A stretch of DNA of 8,348 nucleotides. Origin: an uncultured Microbacterium sp. GTDB taxonomy: Bacteria > Actinomycetota > Actinomycetes > Actinomycetales > Microbacteriaceae. The stretch lies in assembly GCA_947647645.1 (NCBI GenBank), contig CANSLE010000089.1:1-8348 (forward strand), written 5' to 3'. The notes under the pieces are model-generated. The model searched no databases. It was given only the letters and a program-made list of their open reading frames with translations, and was not told where the DNA came from. Of the stretch, positions 1-6,056 are shown piece by piece. Made by a program: the position numbers and the translations under genes. The first letter of the stretch is position 1, and each line of letters begins with the position of its first letter.

Positions 1-1377
1 CTCGTCGGCCGAGTCGTCCCCGAACGGCTCGCCGTCGCGGGGGGCATTGTACAGCTCGCGGTTCAGGATGCCTTCGCGCTTCGCGACGATCGTCGGCACC
101 AGGGCCTGGCCCGCCACGTTGACGGCCGTGCGGCCCATGTCGAGGATCGGGTCGATCGCCAGCAGCAGGCCGACACCCTCGAGGGGCAGACCCAGCGTGG
201 ACAGGGTCAGCGTGAGCATGACGGTGGCGCCGGTGGTCCCCGCGGTGGCCGCGGAGCCCACGACTGAGACGAGCGCGATCAGCAGGAACGAGACGATGTT
301 GAGCTCGATCCCGAAGAACTGTGCGACGAAGATCGCGGCGATCGCCGGGTAGATCGCGGCGCAACCGTCCATCTTCGTCGTGGCGCCGAGCGGCACGGCG
401 AAGGAGGCGTACTCGCGCGGCACGCCGAGGTTGCGCTCGGTGACGCGCTCGGTCAGTGGCAGGGTGCCGATCGACGAGCGCGACACGAAGCCGAGCTGCA
501 CCGCCGGCCAGACGCCCGAGAAGTACTGCCGGATCGACAGGCCATGGCTCTTGACGAGGATCGGGTAGACCACGAAGAGCACGAGCACGAGGCCGGCGTA
601 GACGGCGATGACGAACCAGACGAGCGTCAGCAGCTTGTCGGTGCCGTACTGGACGACCGCCGATGCGATGAGGCCGAGCGTGCCGAGGGGCGCGATGCGG
701 ATGATCCACCACAGCACGCGCTGCACGATCTTCAGGGACGACTGCGTGAAGGCGACGAAGGGCTCGGCCCGCGCGCCGATCTTGAGGGCGGCGATGCCCA
801 CCGCCACCGAGATCACGATGACCTGCAGCACGTTGAAGCCGACCGTCGAGGTGATCGCACCGGTCGACCCGCTCGCGGAGCTCGACACGGTGAGCCCGAG
901 GAAGTTCTGCGGGATGAGCCCCTTGAGGAAGTTCCACCACGTGCCCACCGTGTAGGGCGCGGAGGTGGTGAGCTGGTCGTGGGCGACCCGGTTTCCCGGC
1001 TGGATGGTGACGCCCAGCACGATGCCGATGGTCACCGCGATCAGCGCTGTGATGCCGAACCACAAGAGCGTCTGGCCGGCCAGGCGCGCGGCGTTGGTGA
1101 CGTTGCGCAGCTGCGTGATGCTCGCGACGATCGCGAGGAAGATCAGCGGCACGACGGCCGCCTTCAGCAGCGTCACGTAGGCCGTGCCGATGGTCGACAG
1201 CGTGGCGGTCAGACCGTTCGGGTTGCCCGCGGCATCCGGTCCCAGGTTGAGCGCGAGGATGCCGAGCAGGATGCCGGCGATCAGGGCGATCGTGATCTGG
1301 AAGCCGAACGACCGATAGAACGGCTTCTTCGGCTTGGGCGCACGCGCGGCGGGGGCGACGGTGGGGGTGGAACTCAT
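1..1377 (-). CDS. SLC1/DAACS-family dicarboxylate or amino-acid:cation symporter (C-terminus cut by window edge)
   Basis: Secondary transporter of the inner membrane that takes up an acidic amino acid, cystine or dicarboxylate with cations. 459 residues are visible and the family usually runs 420-460, so only a few are missing at the left edge. After a basic tail (residues 10-20) come eight hydrophobic helices with the two re-entrant hairpins. HP1 carries SRSSIGTLP (300-307 area), TM7 carries GATTKMDGCA (331-340), HP2 carries GSAATAGTTGAT (374-385) and TM8 carries DPILDMGRTAVNVAG (409-423). Against archaeal GltPh recalled from memory, the substrate-binding Asp413, Arg416, Thr417 and Asn420 are kept, while two cation-site positions differ (Lys335, Gln424). 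The HP1/TM7/TM8 text looks intermediate between GltPh and TcyP-like cystine carriers, so the substrate is not assigned. The start is ATG at 1377 with AGGAGA 11 bases upstream. No operon partner is visible. Confidence 0.93.
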   Translation of the reverse strand, partial: MSSTPTVAPAARAPKPKKPFYRSFGFQITIALIAGILLGILALNLGPDAAGNPNGLTATLSTIGTAYVTLLKAAVVPLIFLAIVASITQLRNVTNAARLAGQTLLWFGITALIAVTIGIVLGVTIQPGNRVAHDQLTTSAPYTVGTWWNFLKGLIPQNFLGLTVSSSASGSTGAITSTVGFNVLQVIVISVAVGIAALKIGARAEPFVAFTQSSLKIVQRVLWWIIRIAPLGTLGLIASAVVQYGTDKLLTLVWFVIAVYAGLVLVLFVVYPILVKSHGLSIRQYFSGVWPAVQLGFVSRSSIGTLPLTERVTERNLGVPREYASFAVPLGATTKMDGCAAIYPAIAAIFVAQFFGIELNIVSFLLIALVSVVGSAATAGTTGATVMLTLTLSTLGLPLEGVGLLLAIDPILDMGRTAVNVAGQALVPTIVAKREGILNRELYNAPRDGEPFGDDSADE

Positions 1378-1387
1378 GAGGGGGATG

Positions 1388-1393
1388 TCTCCT
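1388..1393 (-). promoter_or_regulatory. Ribosome binding site of the symporter gene
   Basis: On the minus strand AGGAGA lies 10-11 bases before the ATG at 1377. The spacing is slightly long, but it is the only purine-rich stretch near any in-frame start and supports that start. Confidence 0.5.
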
Positions 1394-1466
1394 GGTAGGC
1401 GGATGCCGCGTGTCTGCGTGGACGCTGTGGCGACCGGGCACGGGGTGTCCCTGGGGGTCTTGCCGT

Positions 1467-1477
1467 GACGTTACGTC
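1467..1477 (-). promoter_or_regulatory. Small palindrome overlapping a candidate -10 box upstream of the symporter
   Basis: GACGT-T-ACGTC is an 11-base palindrome with a single central base. On the minus strand it contains TAACGT (1473-1468), which fits the TANNNT form of actinobacterial -10 boxes, about 90 bases before the symporter ATG. No recognisable -35 lies 17-18 bases upstream. It could be a promoter with an overlapping operator, or chance. Confidence 0.25.
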
Positions 1478-1641
1478 GTCGTCGTCCCGAACGCGAGTCG
1501 CGATGACGCTGTGTGACTCCACGCGCCGCGCCGGCGGGACGACCCGACTCGTCAAGCCAACCGCGTGCGTGCGAGCGGCATTCCCGGGACGGTCGACGTC
1601 GCCGCGAGTCCGCCTTGGCTCGCAGACTCGATGGAACGGAT

Positions 1642-1646
1642 GGGAG
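1642..1646 (+). promoter_or_regulatory. Ribosome binding site deciding the antitoxin start
   Basis: GGGAG lies 5 bases before ATG 1652. The upstream in-frame ATGs at 1631 and 1640 have nothing comparable, which favours the 57-residue form. Confidence 0.5.
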
Positions 1647-1651
1647 CGGAG

Positions 1652-1825
1652 ATGAAGACGACCGCAGTGCGGGCGAAGAACGTCGAGGCGGCAATCCACA
1701 GCGCCAAGATCGAGGGGCTGCGCATCAGCAAAGCGACCCTCACCGACGCCGACGCGTACGTTGCCGGGACGATCGACTCGACCGAGCTCGTCGACCGGGT
1801 GCGCACCCGATATGGCCTCTCCTGA
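1652..1825 (+). CDS. VbhA-type antitoxin of a class I Fic toxin (orphan)
   Basis: Small antitoxin of 57 residues; VbhA of Bartonella is of similar size (about 62). VbhA-type antitoxins insert a helix into the active site of a Fic AMP-transferase, and a Glu in the motif (S/T)xxxE(G/N) blocks productive ATP binding. Here SAKIEG at residues 17-22 matches that motif exactly, with Glu21 as the inhibitory residue. The second half (residues 26-55: an S-rich linker, then a helix with AYVAGTIDSTELVDRV and RYGL at the end) matches the usual C-terminal half of the antitoxin VbhA domain. The stop overlaps the start of a Fic gene by 14 bases, as in intact vbhA-fic operons, but that toxin gene is broken, so the antitoxin has no local partner. 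In-frame starts at 1565, 1631 and 1640 would lengthen it. It may be a relic kept by chance, or it may neutralise a Fic protein encoded elsewhere. Family assignment is from motif and context, not a search. Confidence 0.82.
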   Translation: MKTTAVRAKNVEAAIHSAKIEGLRISKATLTDADAYVAGTIDSTELVDRVRTRYGLS

Positions 1826-1919
1826 GGTTCTCGATCCCTATCTGATCCCGGGGTCCACGGCGAGGAGAACCATCTCGCCGCACGCGCTGGGTCCGACCAA
1901 CAAGACCTCGGACCGTTGA
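1812..1919 (+). pseudogene. Fic-family AMP-transferase gene remnant (5' end only)
   Basis: The frame opens with ATG 1812 inside the 3' end of the antitoxin gene. The first 15 codons read MASPEVLDPYLIPGS. The stretch LDPYLIPG is the characteristic start of bacterial Fic proteins of the VbhT type, normally followed by an Asn-Lys-Leu-Gly-rich segment and, about 130 residues later, the catalytic HPFxxGNGR motif. Here similarity stops near base 1856, the frame reaches TGA at 1917-1919 after 35 residues, and no HPFxxGNGR is found in any frame before the tRNA. The toxin is therefore truncated at its N-terminus by a deletion or replacement, not by a simple frameshift. No product activity is possible. 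Confidence 0.75.
1858..1880. repeat. Inverted repeat just after the point where Fic similarity ends
   Basis: Arms CGGCGAG and CTCGCCG (7 bp, perfect) flank a 9-base loop. It begins 2-3 bases after the last codon that resembles Fic. It could be the scar of a rearrangement, a weak terminator, or chance in GC-rich DNA. Confidence 0.3.
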
Positions 1920-2029
1920 TCCGCATGTCCCACAAAGTGGTGAGGGCGCCCGATGCGCAGACGCGCGGGGACCGGAGATCCGTGCGACCAGTCCCTCGTT
2001 CGGGAAGCCATGGAAGCCCGCGCGATGCA
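1920..2029. other. Unassigned sequence between fic remnant and tRNA terminator
   Basis: No frame here reads as a recognisable protein. It is what replaced the body of the fic gene. Short open frames on the minus strand (for example 1838-2041) have no family features and no ribosome binding site. No repeat of the tRNA 3' end was seen by eye. Confidence 0.5.
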
Positions 2030-2062
2030 GATGAGCCCCACCGCTGAGGGGTGGGGCTCATC
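2030..2062 (-). terminator. Hairpin terminator downstream of tRNA-Ser
   Basis: A perfect 13-bp stem (GATGAGCCCCACC at 2030-2042 and its complement at 2050-2062) with a 7-base loop starts 6 bases after the 3' end of the tRNA. There is no T tract on either side, which is common for actinobacterial hairpin terminators. It may also stop transcripts entering from the plus strand. Confidence 0.7.
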
Positions 2063-2068
2063 TCGGAG

Positions 2069-2157
2069 CGGAAGTGACAGGATTTGAACCTGCGAGGCGA
2101 GTTACCCCGCCTACATGGATTCCAGCCATGCTCCTTAGGCCGCTCGGACACACTTCC
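2069..2157 (-). tRNA. tRNA-Ser(GGA)
   Basis: The minus strand folds as a class II tRNA of 89 nt. Acceptor stem GGAAGTG/CACTTCC is followed by discriminator G, as expected for Ser. The D arm is TCC/GGA, and the anticodon stem CATGG/CCATG holds loop CTGGAAT, giving anticodon GGA at 2123-2121 (reads UCC and UCU). A long variable arm with GGCG/CGCC and a T arm GCAGG/CCTGT with loop TTCAAAT complete it. The 3' CCA is not encoded. Confidence 0.96.
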
Positions 2158-2164
2158 GCCGACG

Positions 2165-2170
2165 ATCCTA
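2165..2170 (-). promoter_or_regulatory. -10 box of the tRNA-Ser gene
   Basis: TAGGAT on the minus strand ends 7 bases before the first base of the tRNA, placing the transcript start at or just upstream of the mature 5' end. No consensus -35 is seen 17-18 bases further up. Confidence 0.5.
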
Positions 2171-2204
2171 TCAGCCGCGCGGAAGCGCCGATGCCGCCGC
2201 GGCC

Positions 2205-2909
2205 TCAGCGCGGCAGCGCGATCCGCCGGGTGCGATCGCCGTCATCCCACGGCTCGGTCCAGCCGAGCCGGTCGAACAGCGCGTCGAGCACCATCGCGGT
2301 GAACCCCCAGACGAGATGCCCCTGCACCTCGAACGCGGGCCCGCGCCAGACGCGGCCGTCACGCTCGATCACCGTGACGCCCCGGTTGCGCGGATCGAGC
2401 AGATCGGCCACCGGCGCGCGGAACACCGCGGCCGACTCCGCATCGTCGACGACACGCACGGGAGACGGATGCCGCCACCAGCCCAGCACGGGGGTGACGA
2501 GGTGTCCGGAGAACTCGAGAGGCACGGGCGGCAGGGCACCGAGTACTTCGACGCCGGCGGGTTCGAGCCCTGTCTCCTCCTCCGCCTCGCGAAGCGCCGC
2601 CGCGATCGGACCGGCATCCGCGGGATCGAGGCGTCCTCCGGGAAACGCAACCTGTCCGGGATGGGCGCGGAGCGTCGTCGCGCGCTCCAGCAGCAGCACG
2701 TCGAGGTCGCGCGACACCGCGGCATCCTGCGCCGTGTGTGCGCTCGGTACGGCGTCGAGCACGCCGAACAGAACCAGCACCGCGGCGGCGCGCGGTGACA
2801 CCGCTTCGGGCAGTTGCCGCAGCGGCACTGCCCAGTCCCGGCCATCGCGAGCCACAGCGGTCAGCTCGGCGCGCGCACCCGCGACGAGAGCGGCGGAGTC
2901 GGAGGGCAC
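2205..2909 (-). CDS. Nudix hydrolase, CoA pyrophosphatase type
   Basis: Predicted cytosolic Nudix enzyme of 234 residues. It likely cleaves CoA and acyl-CoA to 3',5'-ADP and (acyl-)phosphopantetheine, using Mg or Mn ions. The CoA-type signature LLLERATTLRAHPGQVAFPGG spans residues 72-92, including H83-P-G-Q and the FPGG entry to the Nudix box. The Nudix helix REAEEETGL is at 107-115, with Glu residues 108 and 110-112 as metal ligands. The N-terminal segment before the fold (1-40, ending SPRAAAVLVLF) and the C-terminal HLVWGFTAMVLDAL are as usual in the family. GTG 2909 is chosen because a TANNNT box ends exactly 6 bases before it. The open frame extends further up but overlaps the next gene. 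The gene lies 26 bases after the membrane-protein gene on the same strand but appears to have its own promoter. CoA substrate is inferred from the signature only. Confidence 0.9.
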   Translation of the reverse strand: MPSDSAALVAGARAELTAVARDGRDWAVPLRQLPEAVSPRAAAVLVLFGVLDAVPSAHTAQDAAVSRDLDVLLLERATTLRAHPGQVAFPGGRLDPADAGPIAAALREAEEETGLEPAGVEVLGALPPVPLEFSGHLVTPVLGWWRHPSPVRVVDDAESAAVFRAPVADLLDPRNRGVTVIERDGRVWRGPAFEVQGHLVWGFTAMVLDALFDRLGWTEPWDDGDRTRRIALPR

Positions 2910-2915
2910 CCGTTC

Positions 2916-2921
2916 AGGGTA
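2916..2921 (-). promoter_or_regulatory. -10 box of the Nudix gene, leaderless arrangement
   Basis: TACCCT on the minus strand is followed by 6 bases and then GTG 2909. This places the transcript start at or next to the start codon. No Shine-Dalgarno sequence is visible, which fits a leaderless mRNA. Confidence 0.5.
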
Positions 2922-2935
2922 CGACGCGCCGACCG

Positions 2936-3385
2936 CTACGGGGACGTACGGAACTCGCCCGAAGCGAAGGGGAACGGGAAGACGATCGCGTATGGCCCGG
3001 CGGGGTCCGGCACCGGCACCAGCGCGAGCCACGTCAGCGACACGACCGTTGCGACGACGAAGAGCACGACGACGCCCGTGGCCGCGCGGCCGAGAATCCG
3101 CCGCGCATCGTCGTCGGAGGGGGCGCGACGCACAACACGCTGCAGAGAGATGAGCACGATGACGGCGGCGGCAACGAAGACGAGAGGACTCGGGCTCATG
3201 ATGAGTTCCATGCAGGTGGCCGGCCCCGAGGGCTGACCGATGCACGACTGCTTCTGACCGCGCACGAACGTGCCGTAGCCGGCCGCGAGAAGCACCGACA
3301 GCAGGACGAGTCGGCGCACCCGCTCGACGAGGACGACGCCGGGCAGCGTGCTGCTGTCGGCGAGGGGAACGGTCATCGCTGGCAT
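2936..3385 (-). CDS. Small membrane protein with three predicted helices, function unknown
   Basis: I do not recognise a family for this 149-residue protein. It shows three hydrophobic helices: about 26-41, 67-81 and 103-123. The segment between helices 1 and 2 holds Cys48 and Cys58 (QKQSCIGQPSGPATCMEL) and could carry a disulfide if it faces outside, with the charged stretch RVVRRAPSDDDARR (83-96) inside. That orientation follows the positive-inside rule and is inference. The C-terminal tail is rich in Pro and Phe (PYAIVFPFPF, 131-140). ATG 3385 is chosen for an ideal AAGGAGG 5 bases upstream; an in-frame ATG at 3376 is possible. It shares a divergent control region with the ATP-grasp gene and precedes the Nudix gene by 26 bases, but nothing ties it to either function. 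Confidence 0.85.
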   Translation of the reverse strand: MPAMTVPLADSSTLPGVVLVERVRRLVLLSVLLAAGYGTFVRGQKQSCIGQPSGPATCMELIMSPSPLVFVAAAVIVLISLQRVVRRAPSDDDARRILGRAATGVVVLFVVATVVSLTWLALVPVPDPAGPYAIVFPFPFASGEFRTSP

Positions 3386-3390
3386 GAAAC

Positions 3391-3397
3391 CCTCCTT
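3391..3397 (-). promoter_or_regulatory. Strong ribosome binding site of the membrane-protein gene
   Basis: AAGGAGG on the minus strand, 5 bases before ATG 3385. It is the best Shine-Dalgarno match in the window and decides the start against the longer open frame reaching 3493. Confidence 0.8.
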
Positions 3398-3409
3398 ACT
3401 CTCGCCGCC

Positions 3410-3439
3410 AGCCTGCCCCCGTGCACCCGCGGGGGTCAA
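3410..3439 (-). promoter_or_regulatory. Candidate promoter of the membrane-protein gene
   Basis: On the minus strand TTGACC (3439-3434) is separated by 18 bases from CAGGCT (3415-3410). The -35 is close to TTGACA and the -10 matches TANNNT except for its first base. The transcript would start near 3403 and include the strong ribosome binding site. Confidence 0.5.
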
Positions 3440-3452
3440 GCCGCCCCGTCGA

Positions 3453-3458
3453 TAGGGT
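3453..3458 (+). promoter_or_regulatory. -10 box of the ATP-grasp gene, leaderless arrangement
   Basis: TAGGGT is followed by 6 bases and GTG 3465, so transcription would begin at or beside the start codon. No -35 consensus is visible. A GGTGGAG stretch overlaps the 6-base gap but sits too close to the GTG to act as a normal ribosome binding site. Confidence 0.5.
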
Positions 3459-3464
3459 GGAGCG

Positions 3465-4358
3465 GTGAGCCCGCCCGCGCCGCGCATCGGCATCGTCGTG
3501 ACGGACGCCTACTCCGACGAAGACCCCGACCACGACACCCCCGTCCTCCTCCACGCCCTCCGCGCCCGCGGCGTCGCGGCGGAGGCGGTCGTCTGGCACG
3601 ACGACACCGTCGACCTCACCGCCTTCGACCTGCTCGCCATCCGCTCGCCGTGGGACTACCCCGAGCGCCCCGCCGAGTTCCACGTCTGGCTCGACCGCGC
3701 GGACGCGGCCACCCGCGTCGTGAATGCGCCCGCGACGATGCGCTGGAACCTCGACAAGCGCTATCTCGCCGATCTGGACGCCGCCGGCATCCGTGTCGTG
3801 CCCACCGGCTACGCCCGCACCCGGGATGCCGCACGCGAGGCGCTGGCCGCGCACACGCGGGTCGTCGTGAAACCGGCGGTGTCGGCGGGGGCCCGCGACA
3901 CCGGCCTGTTCGAGGCCACGGATGCCGCCGCGCTCGCCCTGGCCGAGAGGATCATCGACGCCGGCGGCACCGCGATGATCCAGCCCGAGGTGGTGGAGCT
4001 CTCGCGAGGGTGGGAGAAGGCGCTGTACCTGATCGACGGCGCGTTCACGCACGCGATCTCCAAGGGCGCGCTGCTCGAGGTCGGCGGCGGCCTCATCGGC
4101 GGCGTCTACGAGGAGCACCCCGAGCAGGTCCCGGCCTTCGACGACGAGATCGCCTTCGCGACCGACGTCGTCCGCGCGGTGCAGACCGTGACGGGCGGTC
4201 CGCTCCCCCTGTACGCACGCGTCGACATGGTCCGCTCCCGCACGTATGGCCTCGCTCTGCTGGAGGTCGAGCTGGTCGAGCCCGCGCTCAACCTGCACGT
4301 CGCCCCCCACGCGACCGACGCCGTCGTCGACGCGCTTCTCGCCGCAGCCGCGGACTGA
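3465..4358 (+). CDS. ATP-grasp domain protein (glutathione synthetase/RimK-like fold), substrate unknown
   Basis: Predicted cytosolic ligase of 297 residues that would activate a carboxylate with ATP and join it to an amine or similar group. An N-terminal alpha/beta half (7-90) contains SDEDPDHDTP (17-26) and AIRSPWDYPERP (58-69). The ATP-grasp half follows: DKRYL (97-101), VVVKPAVSAGARDTG (133-147) with Lys136 for ATP phosphates, MIQPEV (171-176) for the adenine hinge, YLIDGAFTHAISKG (188-201), and YARVDMV (250-256) and LLEVELVEPALN (266-277) with Asp254, Glu267, Glu269 as metal ligands. This pattern recurs in short actinobacterial ATP-grasp proteins; no substrate is known to me. GTG 3465 is supported by the TANNNT box 6 bases upstream. 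The gene is single and ends 6 bases from the convergent ABC1-kinase gene. No biosynthetic neighbours hint at a product. Confidence 0.88.
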   Translation: MSPPAPRIGIVVTDAYSDEDPDHDTPVLLHALRARGVAAEAVVWHDDTVDLTAFDLLAIRSPWDYPERPAEFHVWLDRADAATRVVNAPATMRWNLDKRYLADLDAAGIRVVPTGYARTRDAAREALAAHTRVVVKPAVSAGARDTGLFEATDAAALALAERIIDAGGTAMIQPEVVELSRGWEKALYLIDGAFTHAISKGALLEVGGGLIGGVYEEHPEQVPAFDDEIAFATDVVRAVQTVTGGPLPLYARVDMVRSRTYGLALLEVELVEPALNLHVAPHATDAVVDALLAAAAD

Positions 4359-4364
4359 CCTCCG

Positions 4365-6050
4365 CTATCGACGCCGACGTCGGGGGCGCGGCATCACGCT
4401 CGCGACGAGCGGCAGGAGCGATGCGATCATCATCGCGGCCCCGAAGACCTCGTCGGTCGCGCGCAGCAGGATGCCGCCGATGAGCAGGATGCCGAAGACC
4501 ACGACCGCCAGCCCCCGCTGCGCCACCCGCTCGAGACGGTCCAGCCGGCGCTCCAGCCGCGACACGTCGACGGCGACCGTGCCCTCCTCGAACCCGGTGA
4601 TCAGTCCGTCGAGGCGGCCGGGCAGCCGCCACGCCGTGCCGATGACCTCGGCGGCCTGCGCCAGCACGTCCTTCACGACGTTGCCGCCCTCGTCGCGCAG
4701 CACCTGGCCGGCGAACGGCTCGATGCTCTCCCAGATGTTGTACTCGGGCTCGAGCGTGCTGCAGACGCCCGAGGTGAGCGAGATCGCCCGCACGATCAGC
4801 AGGAAGTTCTCCGGCAGCTGGAACGGCAGGTTCCGCACGACGTCGCCGAACTCCTCGGCGAAGTCGCGGAACTCGCGCGGGTCGACCTCCCGCAGCTGCG
4901 CGAACCCCATGCCGCCGAAACGATCGAACAGCTTCGCGTAGGCGCGCTCCAGCTCGCGCGTGTCGCCGCCGGGCAGGAGCGCACCGACGTCGAGGATGCC
5001 CTGGACCAGGCGCTTGCTGTCGCGGGCGGCGACGGCGAGCAGAACGGCACGCAGCCCCGAGCGCAGACGGTCGTCGACCGTGCCCATCATGCCGAAGTCG
5101 ATGAACGTGAGCGTCCACGGCGGCGCCTCGGCGTCCGCGCCCCGCGCGCGCGGGGTCACGAAGACGTTGCCGGGGTGCGGATCGGCATGGAAGAACCCCG
5201 TACGGAACAGCTGCGTGAACATCGTCGTCGCGAAGGCCTGGGCGACCTCTCCCGGGTCGATGCCTGCCGCCCGCAGCGCGGCGACGTCGGAGATCTTGAT
5301 CGCCGTGACGTCCTGCAACGTCAGCACCTTGCGGGTCGAGCGCTCCCACACGACCTCCGGCACGGCGATGGCGGGATCGTCCGCCACGTCGGCGGCGAAG
5401 CGCTCTGCGTTCTGCGCCTCGTGCAGGTAGTCGATCTCCTCGAGCGAGGTCGCGGCGAACTCCTCGGCCAGCGCCGGCGCATCCACCCGCTCGGAGACCA
5501 GGCGCACGCGGCTGAGCCACCCCGCGACGCGGCGCAGCGCGGCCAGGTCGACGTCCACGATCTCGTCGATCCCCGGGCGCTGCACCTTCACGACGACGGC
5601 GCCGAACCCGCTGAGTGTCGCGTCGGCCGGCGTGAGCCGTGCCCGGTGGGCCTGGCCGAGGGATGCCGCGGCCACCGGCGTCTCGTCGAACCAGGCGTAC
5701 GCGCGCTCCAGCGGCATCCCGAGCTGCGCTTCGGCGGCGGTGCGGATCTCGGCGAACGGCACCGGGGGCACCTCGTCCTGCAGTCCCTCCAGCTCGGTCG
5801 TGATCTCGGGCGGCAGCACGTCCAGGCGCGAGGACATGAACTGCCCGACCTTGATCATGAGTCCGCCGAGGTCGACGGCGAGCGTGTGGAAGCGGCGGGC
5901 GATGCGCTGCATCCGGGCGCTGCGGGAGCGCTCGGCCAGGCGCGCGAGGCCCACGCGCGGCAGGAACAGGTCGTACCACCAGGTCTGCGCCAGCGACAGT
6001 GCGGCGAAGCGGAGAATGCGCCGGTACCGCGCGCGCGAGCCGGACTGCAC
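4365..6050 (-). CDS. ABC1/UbiB (AarF)-family atypical kinase-like membrane protein
   Basis: 561-residue protein of the ABC1/ADCK/UbiB family, which has a protein-kinase-like fold and ATPase activity linked mainly to quinone and lipid metabolism. In order: the family-specific KxGQ motif KVGQ (67-70); SSRLDVLP (73-80); an Ala-rich loop AAASLGQAH (127-135) in place of the Gly-rich loop; the VAIK-type lysine in VVVKVQRPG (Lys155); EEIDYLHEAQNAERF (204-218); the catalytic loop HADPHPGN (288-295); and the metal-binding DFG (318-320). Two hydrophobic helices (about 512-530 and 533-552) anchor the C-terminus, which ends in a basic PRPRRRRR tail. All catalytic motifs are intact. GTG 6050 lies 6 bases after the padR stop, so the two genes are cotranscribed and probably translationally coupled; no ribosome binding site of its own is obvious. 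The role in this organism is not known; a menaquinone or envelope-lipid link is inference from the family. Confidence 0.93.
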   Translation of the reverse strand: MQSGSRARYRRILRFAALSLAQTWWYDLFLPRVGLARLAERSRSARMQRIARRFHTLAVDLGGLMIKVGQFMSSRLDVLPPEITTELEGLQDEVPPVPFAEIRTAAEAQLGMPLERAYAWFDETPVAAASLGQAHRARLTPADATLSGFGAVVVKVQRPGIDEIVDVDLAALRRVAGWLSRVRLVSERVDAPALAEEFAATSLEEIDYLHEAQNAERFAADVADDPAIAVPEVVWERSTRKVLTLQDVTAIKISDVAALRAAGIDPGEVAQAFATTMFTQLFRTGFFHADPHPGNVFVTPRARGADAEAPPWTLTFIDFGMMGTVDDRLRSGLRAVLLAVAARDSKRLVQGILDVGALLPGGDTRELERAYAKLFDRFGGMGFAQLREVDPREFRDFAEEFGDVVRNLPFQLPENFLLIVRAISLTSGVCSTLEPEYNIWESIEPFAGQVLRDEGGNVVKDVLAQAAEVIGTAWRLPGRLDGLITGFEEGTVAVDVSRLERRLDRLERVAQRGLAVVVFGILLIGGILLRATDEVFGAAMMIASLLPLVASVMPRPRRRRR

Positions 6051-6056
6051 CGCCGG

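Larger units (their letters stand above)
1394..1651. other. Intergenic stretch between divergent symporter and vbhA-like gene
   Basis: About 260 bases without a convincing gene. In-frame upstream starts for the antitoxin exist at GTG 1565, ATG 1631 and ATG 1640, but they lack good ribosome binding sites and would add residues unlike the family. The symporter leader lies on the minus strand. No clear promoter for the plus-strand gene was found. Confidence 0.6.

Noticed and set aside
1565..1651. Longer N-terminus for the antitoxin (starts at 1565, 1631 or 1640)
   Set aside because: These starts lack a ribosome binding site, and the added residues are outside the usual VbhA length. ATG 1652 fits better.
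1552..2151. Open frame of 199 codons on the minus strand beginning inside the tRNA
   Set aside because: Its first residues are the translated tRNA-Ser and its end runs antisense to the antitoxin gene. It has no ribosome binding site or domain.
2910..3245. Extension of the Nudix protein to 346 residues
   Set aside because: The extra part is Arg-rich shadow sequence overlapping the membrane-protein gene. GTG 2909 has a promoter box at leaderless distance.
4359..4390. Terminator between the convergent ATP-grasp and ABC1 genes, including palindrome CCGACGTCGG
   Set aside because: Only 6 bases separate the stops, and the 10-bp palindrome lies inside the ABC1 coding end with no loop, so no terminator can be supported.
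2738..4483. Long plus-strand open frame of 581 codons
   Set aside because: It is an Arg/Pro/Ala-rich shadow in GC-rich DNA covering the real ATP-grasp gene in another frame and parts of minus-strand genes.
4288..5979. Long minus-strand open frame of 563 codons
   Set aside because: It is out of frame with the ABC1-family gene, which carries all expected motifs. Composition is typical of a shadow frame.
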